From positions 1 to 36,312 of the forward strand of contig NZ_JANKOF010000044.1 of NCBI RefSeq assembly GCF_024655565.1: 36,312 nt of DNA, given 5' to 3'. The notes beneath the pieces were generated by a model that was not told the DNA's origin, made no database searches, and saw only the letters and a list, made by a program, of their open reading frames with translations. The DNA comes from Nitratireductor sp. ZSWI3. Its GTDB lineage: Bacteria > Pseudomonadota > Alphaproteobacteria > Rhizobiales > Rhizobiaceae. This document shows, one piece after another, positions 31,731 through 36,312 of this stretch; the stretch's first letter is position 1; the number at the start of each line of letters is the position of its first letter. Made by a program: the position numbers and the translations under genes.

Positions 31731-31757
31731 AGGGCGGCCCCGCGGCCGCCCTTTTTT
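31731..31757 (+). terminator. Rho-independent terminator after the BMP importer operon
   Basis: GGGCGGCC and GGCCGCCC form a perfect stem around a short CGC loop and are followed by TTTTTT, 20 bases after the binding-protein stop. It closes the four-gene operon. Confidence 0.88.
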
Positions 31758-31858
31758 CGACGTCATGACCCCGCAGCATGCGCCCACTGCTGACAGTCGG
31801 TTGTCAGGAGGTCCTTGTTACACTGCGTCCACATTCGTCAGGAACAGGGAAGAGAGCG

Positions 31859-32491
31859 ATGCTCAAATTCTATCATGCACCGTGGTCGCGTTCGTCCAGC
31901 GTGTTGTGGCTGCTCGAGGAACTGGCCGTTCCCTACGAGATCGAGATGGTCGACATCCGTGCCAAGGAGGGGGTTCCCGAGACGTATCGGGCGATCCAGC
32001 CGAACAAGAAGGTGCCGGCCATAGAGCATGACGGCGTCGTCGTCACCGAACGCGCGGCGATCACCGTCTACCTCGCCGACCGGTTCGCCGAGGCCGGCCT
32101 GGCACCGGCCCTGACGGATCCCCATCGGGCAGCGTATCTGACGACGCTCGTCTATTGCGATTCCGTCTTCGATCCGGCCATTTGCGCCCACATTCAGGGG
32201 CTGGAATACACCGGCAACCAGTATCCGTTCGGTCTTTTCGAGGACATGGTGGCCTATGTCGAGCGCCGCCTGACCGCGCATCCCTTTGCGGCCGGCGACC
32301 GGTTCACCGCCGCCGACACGCAACTCGCCAGCGGGATAAACTTTACCATGAACGTTCTCCACGCGCTGCCGGAAAGACCGGTGTTCAAGGAGTATGTGGC
32401 GCGGATCGAGACGCGTCCGGCTTACCGCCGCGCGCAGGAGAAGGACATGGCCATGGCTGCTCAGGTGCCTTTCTTCGCCGGCGCCTCGTAG
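31859..32491 (+). CDS. Glutathione S-transferase family protein
   Basis: A 210-residue cytoplasmic GST. The N-terminal thioredoxin-like domain (about 1-80) has WSRSSSVLWLLEEL, the cis-Pro segment NKKVPAIEHDG and VTERAAITVYLAD, where family members usually have a Glu-Ser pair; here it is Glu-Arg. An all-helical C-terminal domain follows (FTAADTQLASG, near the family's N-capping motif). ATG 31859 is chosen because it is preceded by GGGAAGAGAG and matches family length; an upstream in-frame start would add 27 unsupported residues. Likely role is glutathione conjugation or peroxide protection; substrate unknown. Confidence 0.92.
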   Translation: MLKFYHAPWSRSSSVLWLLEELAVPYEIEMVDIRAKEGVPETYRAIQPNKKVPAIEHDGVVVTERAAITVYLADRFAEAGLAPALTDPHRAAYLTTLVYCDSVFDPAICAHIQGLEYTGNQYPFGLFEDMVAYVERRLTAHPFAAGDRFTAADTQLASGINFTMNVLHALPERPVFKEYVARIETRPAYRRAQEKDMAMAAQVPFFAGAS

Positions 32492-32595
32492 AGCGGGATG
32501 CGGAAAAGTGTGAAGCGGTTTTGCGCCCGCATCCCGCTCCAGCTTTTTGAAAGCGATCGCGTTTATGATCTTGGATTGATTCAATCCAAGATCAT
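32491..32595. repeat. Dispersed repeat with two inverted repeats
   Basis: A 13-base inverted repeat (32491-32503 with 32527-32539) is followed by a 15-base perfect inverted repeat with a single central base (32565-32579 / 32581-32595). Blocks of this composition (GAGCGGGATGCGG...) are common in Rhizobiales intergenic regions. It begins in the last base of the GST stop codon and could terminate both this gene and the convergent speE. Confidence 0.75.
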
Positions 32596-32648
32596 CGCGA
32601 TCTGGCGGCCGGCCCCGCAGCCGGATGTTTTCCGGCTGCAAGCCCCTG

Positions 32649-33509
32649 TCAGCCGATCGCCTCGCTGCGCAGCGTTTCGATGAAGCGCGGCAACGCGAAG
32701 GCCGCCCGGTGATGGGCCGGCGTGTAATAGCGCGTGTCGATGCCCGCCGAGCGCTCGGCGAGGAGGTTCTCGGGCACGTCCAGCGTTGCCGTGTCGTCGG
32801 ATGACCAGCCGAGCGTCATGTGGCCGCCGAAATAGGTGGGAACGGCAACGAGATAGCAGCGCGACACCGCGAACACGGACGACAGGCCCCGCATGGCCGT
32901 CTGGAATTCGGCCGGCTGCAGGAAAGGCACGCCATTCTGCGTCACAACGATGCCGCCGGGGCGCAGGATCCGCTTCAGGTCGGCATAGAAATCGCGCGTG
33001 AAGAGCACCGCGCCCGGCCCGGTCGGATCGGTCGAATCGACCAGGATGACGTCGAAACGCTGCGCGGTTTCGGCCGCAAAGGCCGCACCGTCGGCGATCT
33101 CCACACGGAAGCGCGGATCCTCGAACACCGGAGCGTTGAAGTCGGCAAAATGCTCGCGCGAGAATTCGACCACCGAGGCGTCGATCTCCACCTGGGTGAG
33201 GGATCTCACGCGGCGATGCTTCAGCACCTCTTCGGCAAGGCCGCAATCGCCGCCGCCGATGATCAGCACGTCTTTCGGATCCGCATGGGCCGTCAGCGGC
33301 ACATGCGCCATCATCTCGTGGTACATGAACTCGTCGGCGCTGGTGACCTGCACCGCGCCGTCGAGCATCAGGACCTTGCCGAACAGGCGGTTGCGGATCA
33401 GCGCGAGGCGGTGATGACCCGTCGCTTCCTCGTAAAGCACCTCTTCGGCCTCGAAAGTGACGCGGATCCCCTCATGCAGGGTTTCGGCGACCGTTTTCCT
33501 GTCCGTCAC
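32649..33509 (-). CDS. speE: Spermidine synthase (polyamine aminopropyltransferase)
   Basis: A 286-residue enzyme that transfers an aminopropyl group from decarboxylated S-adenosylmethionine to putrescine to make spermidine. The nucleotide-binding segment LIIGGGDCGLAEEVL and the catalytic-region DSTDPTGPGAVLFTRDFY are characteristic; TSADEFMYHEMM is the conserved upstream segment. The start is GTG at 33509, chosen because it forms a 4-base GTGA overlap with the speD stop and matches family length. The overlap shows speD and speE are translated together. The C-terminal end lies against the dispersed repeat at 32491-32595. Confidence 0.95.
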   Translation of the reverse strand: MTDRKTVAETLHEGIRVTFEAEEVLYEEATGHHRLALIRNRLFGKVLMLDGAVQVTSADEFMYHEMMAHVPLTAHADPKDVLIIGGGDCGLAEEVLKHRRVRSLTQVEIDASVVEFSREHFADFNAPVFEDPRFRVEIADGAAFAAETAQRFDVILVDSTDPTGPGAVLFTRDFYADLKRILRPGGIVVTQNGVPFLQPAEFQTAMRGLSSVFAVSRCYLVAVPTYFGGHMTLGWSSDDTATLDVPENLLAERSAGIDTRYYTPAHHRAAFALPRFIETLRSEAIG

Positions 33510-33985
33510 GCGCTGCGCCCCCTCAGCAGTTCCTGCACCTCCATGCGACCGGGCGCAAAGGCCGTGCGCAACACGTCGATGCAACGTCCGGGCTCGGCGT
33601 CGCCGCACATGAAGATGTCGAGCGCCGCATAGCCGCGCTCCGGCCAGGAATGGATCGAGATGTGACTCTCGGCGAGCACCGCCACGCCGCTCACACCGCC
33701 ATTCGGCTCGAACGGATGCAGATGGATGTGCAGCAGGGTGGCGCCGGCCTCCTCGACACATCGCACGAGCGTTTCCTGGATATAGGGCAGATCGTCGAGG
33801 CGCTCCGCCTCGAACAGATCGACGATGAGATGGGATCCGGCGCAAAGAACGCCGTCCTTCTCGATAAAGTGGTCTTTGTCCTCGCAGACCGCCAAGACGG
33901 GCTGCGGCGCGACTGATTCTTCCTTTTGGGCGGTGTTCAGTACAACTGAATCCATCCCCAATTGGAAAAGGGCGTCTTGCGACAT
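33506..33985 (-). CDS. speD: S-adenosylmethionine decarboxylase proenzyme
   Basis: Supplies decarboxylated SAM to SpeE. A 159-residue pro-enzyme that self-cleaves to create a pyruvoyl cofactor. The cleavage site is Glu106-Ser107 in AESHISIHSWPE; His112 and Cys127 are at exactly the spacing seen for the T. maritima enzyme (Ser63, His68, Cys83), so it should be active. ATG 33985 has GGAGAGG before it. The gene is first in a two-gene operon with speE (GTGA overlap), with a predicted promoter at 34036-34064 on the minus strand. Confidence 0.95.
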   Translation of the reverse strand: MSQDALFQLGMDSVVLNTAQKEESVAPQPVLAVCEDKDHFIEKDGVLCAGSHLIVDLFEAERLDDLPYIQETLVRCVEEAGATLLHIHLHPFEPNGGVSGVAVLAESHISIHSWPERGYAALDIFMCGDAEPGRCIDVLRTAFAPGRMEVQELLRGRSA

Positions 33986-34035
33986 GGCGTCCTCTCCAAC
34001 CAGCAGATGTGGCCTGACCATTCAGGCGCCGCCCG

Positions 34036-34064
34036 TATATAAGCAAGCACCCCCCCACAGGCAA
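34036..34064 (-). promoter_or_regulatory. Predicted speDE promoter
   Basis: On the minus strand TTGCCT (34064-34059) and TATATA (34041-34036) are separated by 17 bases, a good sigma70-like pair, giving a start about 45 bases before speD. A run of G's lies in the spacer. Confidence 0.6.
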
Positions 34065-34145
34065 CCCCATTCGGCGACTTGCGACAGGTCGGAGAGATAA
34101 TCGATAACAATATAAGTAGTCGTCGAATGAATTGTTCTAACGTGT

Positions 34146-34200
34146 TTTACAAAATGACCTGCATTGTAAATTGACAAGAAACGAAAGAATAAACTATAAG
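34146..34200 (+). promoter_or_regulatory. Promoter and operator-like dyad of the acyltransferase gene cluster
   Basis: TTGACA (34171-34176) and TATAAG (34195-34200) are separated by 18 bases, a near-consensus sigma70 promoter and the best in the window. A 7-base perfect dyad, TTTACAA (34146-34152)-N11-TTGTAAA (34164-34170), abuts the -35 box, a common position for an activator site. The surrounding 34090-34260 is far more AT-rich than the rest of the window. Confidence 0.6.
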
Positions 34201-34260
34201 AAGGAATAGGTTTTTTTCTTTAATATAACTATTTCATTTTTATTTTTAATTGAGATTCGC

Positions 34261-35385
34261 ATGAGCATCGTGAAACGCGCCGATTTCGCGGATTGGTGCC
34301 GCTACAACGGGATTGATGCCTGTTTCGTCGAGGGTGCGCTTCTGGCGCTCGCGCCGCATTGTTGGGTCGGCGGCGATGCAAATACCGCAACCGATGCGCC
34401 GATCGGCCTGGAGGCAGAGCAAGCCTGGTCGCTCGCTTCCGACGTTTTTTGCGAGGCCCTGCCGGCGCTGCAGCCCATCATCCGGCGTATCGGGAAGGCG
34501 GCTCCGCGCGGCCTTCTTCCCCGCGCCGGCAAGCATCCGCAGCCCTTCACCTATCATCGCGGTGCCGGGCGTCTGCCCTTCGTCAGTTGCAGCTATGAGG
34601 GTAGGGCGGCGGACCTGCTTGCCGTGGTCCATGAATTCGCCCACGCACTGCAGCTCGTCGCATCGCGCCGCTCGCCGATGCCTCCCATGGCGCGAGAGGT
34701 GTGCGCCTTTCTCGGCGAATTGTTTCTCCTGCGCTGGTTATCGCTCAACAGGCCTGATCTCCAGGGCATTATCGAGTGCGCCTGGGTCGCCGACAATGCA
34801 CGGTATCTCGGGCCGGATGCCGCGAATCTGCTGGAGGCCTTGCGCGCGCCGTCCGCCCGCTATGTGTACCGATGGAACTATCCGATCGCGCGGTTGATCG
34901 CACAGGCGCTTTTAGCGCGCGACGACACGGCGCTCATCCAAAATCTCTTCCGCAGCGGCGCAGGGGCGCACGAGGTCTTCGCCGGTATCGAACCTCGTGA
35001 TCTGCCGCGCCTGATCCCCGGCTTGCTTCCGCCGATGCCCGCCTCGGCGCCGGGCGACCGATCGGCGGTCTATCGTCAGGTCGGAGCGATCCTTCTTCTC
35101 GACCTTCAGGACGATGCTGCGGCGGCCGAAACGGCGATCATCGACCGTTATGCGAGCCTGTTCGAGCATATGCGGACGGGCACCGCCTTCCTTGCCCTCA
35201 GCCCCTTCTCGCATCCGCTCGGCTATGCCGTCTGGTCCTTCGCCGATCCCGGCTCGCAGACCCCCGAGATGCACAGTTGCGCGCCGTTCGGCCGTCACGA
35301 GACGCTGTTCGACACCTTGCGCAAGACCTTGCCGCACGCCGCCGGGTGGCTGCCGCCGCAACCCCAGGGGAGGCAGACGCGATGA
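34261..35385 (+). CDS. M3-like zinc peptidase with C-terminal HlyC-like domain
   Basis: A 374-residue protein. Residues about 105-245 match the core of M3 (PepF/oligopeptidase F-like) metallopeptidases: HEFAH at 124-128 (zinc His124 and His128, catalytic Glu125), likely third ligand Glu146 in REVCAFLGE (family EVxxxxxE), and the C-terminal helical ARYVYRWNYPIARLIAQAL and IQNLFRSGAG segments. M3 enzymes are about 600 residues, so the N-terminal half is missing. Residues about 270-365 resemble HlyC-type acyltransferases (HMRTGTAFLALS, HPLGYAVWSFAD, CAPFGRHETLFDTLRKTLP), but the catalytic His has no equivalent and the Asp is replaced, so this domain is probably inactive. ATG 34261 has a weak Shine-Dalgarno. 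Overlaps the next gene by ATGA. The peptidase match is good; the second domain match is my inference by eye. Confidence 0.8.
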   Translation: MSIVKRADFADWCRYNGIDACFVEGALLALAPHCWVGGDANTATDAPIGLEAEQAWSLASDVFCEALPALQPIIRRIGKAAPRGLLPRAGKHPQPFTYHRGAGRLPFVSCSYEGRAADLLAVVHEFAHALQLVASRRSPMPPMAREVCAFLGELFLLRWLSLNRPDLQGIIECAWVADNARYLGPDAANLLEALRAPSARYVYRWNYPIARLIAQALLARDDTALIQNLFRSGAGAHEVFAGIEPRDLPRLIPGLLPPMPASAPGDRSAVYRQVGAILLLDLQDDAAAAETAIIDRYASLFEHMRTGTAFLALSPFSHPLGYAVWSFADPGSQTPEMHSCAPFGRHETLFDTLRKTLPHAAGWLPPQPQGRQTR

Positions 35386-35822
35386 GCCGGACCGATCTTT
35401 ATCTGGGTGTCGGCTTCGCCTTCGAGCTGCTGGCTCGCTCCGCCTATCACCGCACCTTTCCGACGGGCCGCTATCTGACGGTGGAGATCCTGCCGGCGCT
35501 GCGCTGCGGACAGGCACGCTTCTATGTCAACGACGACGGGTTCCCGACCGGGCTGGTCACCTGGGCGCGGCTGAGCGAGGAGGTCGAGGCAGAGATCCTC
35601 GCCACCGGCAGGGCGCTGCAGCCGCAGGAGTGGACATGCGGCGAACGCCTGTTCTTCAACGATTTCATCGCGCCCTACGGAACCATGGCGGCGATGATTC
35701 GCGATCTCAAGCGCAACGTGTTTCCACAAGAGACGGCAAGCAGCATCCGTCGGCTCCCGGAAGGCAGGGTGCGTCGGATCAACCGATGGAACAGCATGGC
35801 TCGCCGGGGAACCGGCGGCTGA
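35382..35822 (+). CDS. HlyC-type toxin-activating acyltransferase
   Basis: A 146-residue cytoplasmic enzyme of the family that activates RTX toxins by moving a fatty acyl group from acyl-carrier protein to lysines. It retains the likely catalytic pair: His23 in SAYHRTFP and Asp94 in FFNDFIAPYG, matching HlyC His23 and Asp92, with DGFPTGLVTWARLS, EEWTCGERLFF-type QEWTCGERLFF and IRDLKRNVFP as further family segments. It is a little shorter than HlyC (about 170). Start 35382 overlaps the preceding stop as ATGA and has GGGGAGG before it. No RTX toxin with GGxGxDxxx repeats is in the window; the only nearby candidate substrate is the peptide at 36016. Confidence 0.9.
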   Translation: MSRTDLYLGVGFAFELLARSAYHRTFPTGRYLTVEILPALRCGQARFYVNDDGFPTGLVTWARLSEEVEAEILATGRALQPQEWTCGERLFFNDFIAPYGTMAAMIRDLKRNVFPQETASSIRRLPEGRVRRINRWNSMARRGTGG

Positions 35823-36015
35823 TCCATCGGCTCCGCCGGCGCGCCGACGACGCGATCCGACGGGGCCTTTGGCGATGCACCCCGCCACCGATGCCGGCCG
35901 CCAGGTGCTGAATGGCAGGAACCCCACAGGTTTCCCACCCTGAGCAGCCGGCTCGCGCCGGCAAGATGCAACCGGGCGATCCCGCGCGGATCCCCACTCA
36001 CAGAGGTCCAAACTC
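35823..36015. other. Region between acyltransferase and peptide genes
   Basis: A 193-base gap holding a perfect hairpin GCCGGC-TCGC-GCCGGC (35947-35962) and no clear promoter. Small open frames exist: a 36-codon one at 35912-36022 ends four bases into the peptide gene and contains one Lys, but has no supported start. The gap may form a structured leader controlling peptide translation. Confidence 0.4.
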
Positions 36016-36243
36016 ATGTTGAACGTTTCAGTCTCGCATTCGGACGATCTTCAGGCACCCGTCAGCTTCGGCGGCGGCGCTTCCGGCTCGGTCGGAAGCA
36101 CCATCGGGCAGTCTATCGGCGCCTTCATCGGCGGTGCCATCGGCGGCCTGATCGGCAACGTTCCCGGAGCCGAGGTCGGCAGCGTCATCGGCACCACCGT
36201 CGGCGGCCTTGTCGGCGGCGCGATCGAGACCGCCATTGGCTAA
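36016..36243 (+). CDS. Glycine-zipper peptide, candidate substrate of the acyltransferase
   Basis: A 75-residue peptide. Residues 1-18 are polar and acidic (MLNVSVSHSDDLQAPVSF), followed by GGG at 19-21, which may act as a double-glycine-type cleavage site, then a long hydrophobic glycine-rich part. From 27 to 75 every fourth residue is Gly except Glu71, and the residue before each is Val or Ile, except Pro50. The Pro probably separates two helices (about 27-48 and 51-75). This GxxxG zipper is typical of membrane-inserting peptides such as some bacteriocins and pore formers. The peptide has no Lys, Arg or Cys. AGAGG precedes the start by 9 bases, and a terminator follows. The peptide role is inference. 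Confidence 0.75.
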   Translation: MLNVSVSHSDDLQAPVSFGGGASGSVGSTIGQSIGAFIGGAIGGLIGNVPGAEVGSVIGTTVGGLVGGAIETAIG

Positions 36244-36271
36244 GGCCCACGTCGCTCTCGACGATTGAGCG

Positions 36272-36310
36272 CCGAGGCGGGCCGGCGAAGACTCCGGCCC
36301 GCCTCGGTTT
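36272..36310 (+). terminator. Strong hairpin terminator after the peptide gene
   Basis: A perfect 14-bp stem (36272-36285 with 36294-36307) and 8-base loop is followed by TTTC, 28 bases after the peptide stop. It marks the end of the cluster, at least for this transcript. Confidence 0.85.
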
Positions 36311-36312
36311 CA

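Noticed and set aside
33986-34260. SAM- or polyamine-responsive riboswitch before speD
   Set aside because: The predicted leader is only about 45 bases and contains no recognisable structure.
34270-35385. An RTX toxin with calcium-binding repeats as the acyltransferase substrate
   Set aside because: No GGxGxDxxx repeats occur in any frame of the window; a distant substrate cannot be excluded.
35912-36022. 36-codon frame with one Lys before the peptide gene as an alternative substrate
   Set aside because: No Shine-Dalgarno, low-complexity Pro/Arg sequence, and the stop overlaps the peptide start by a few bases; kept only as a possible leader.

Overview
The window is about 36 kb of high-GC chromosomal DNA from an alphaproteobacterium, most likely Rhizobiales/Hyphomicrobiales and probably near the Phyllobacteriaceae. 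This rests on gene content and order: the recG-sdhE-mfd block, a CDP-choline-type phosphatidylcholine synthase, an IalB-family protein, an HspQ-like protein, and palindromic intergenic repeats of the kind common in this order. The genus cannot be fixed from the sequence alone. Most of the window is core genome with few signs of recent transfer.

Layout. 1-3.9 kb: palindromic repeats, glycerol kinase (glpK) and a TonB-dependent siderophore receptor. 3.9-7 kb: a loose region with a small periplasmic protein, a nuclease of the thermonuclease family, an unknown membrane protein, a small basic secreted protein, a tRNA-Lys gene and, 1.8 kb away, a tRNA-3'-end-like fragment. 7.2-11.6 kb: ccdA, then glmU and glmS, which together supply UDP-GlcNAc for the cell envelope. 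11.6-18.3 kb: a DUF502 membrane protein convergent with recG, then sdhE and mfd divergent from recG. 18.3-21.8 kb: a FrnE/DsbA-like protein behind a YejA-like peptide-binding protein (minus strand), then an IalB-family protein. 21.8-26.9 kb: hspQ, an AEC permease, a UbiH-family hydroxylase, a DUF2182-DUF1326 pair and pcs. 26.9-31.8 kb: a complete BMP-type ABC importer (ATPase, two permeases, binding protein) closed by a terminator. 31.8-34 kb: a glutathione S-transferase, a dispersed repeat and the speD-speE polyamine operon (minus strand).

The most interesting part is the right end (34.1-36.3 kb). An AT-rich promoter region with a good sigma70-type promoter and an adjacent 7-bp dyad leads into three genes. 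The first is a shortened M3-type (PepF-like) zinc peptidase whose C-terminal 100 residues resemble a catalytically dead HlyC-type acyltransferase. The second is an intact HlyC-type toxin-activating acyltransferase that keeps the catalytic His and Asp and overlaps the first gene by ATGA. The third is a 75-residue peptide made almost wholly of a glycine zipper: Gly at every fourth residue from 27 to 75 except one, each preceded by Val/Ile except at a central Pro. A strong hairpin terminator follows. I read this as a candidate acylated membrane-active peptide (bacteriocin- or toxin-like) system. The candidate substrate contains no lysine, so if it is acylated the chemistry cannot be the usual lysine acylation of RTX toxins. 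Product, function and novelty are inference from sequence and need experimental tests.
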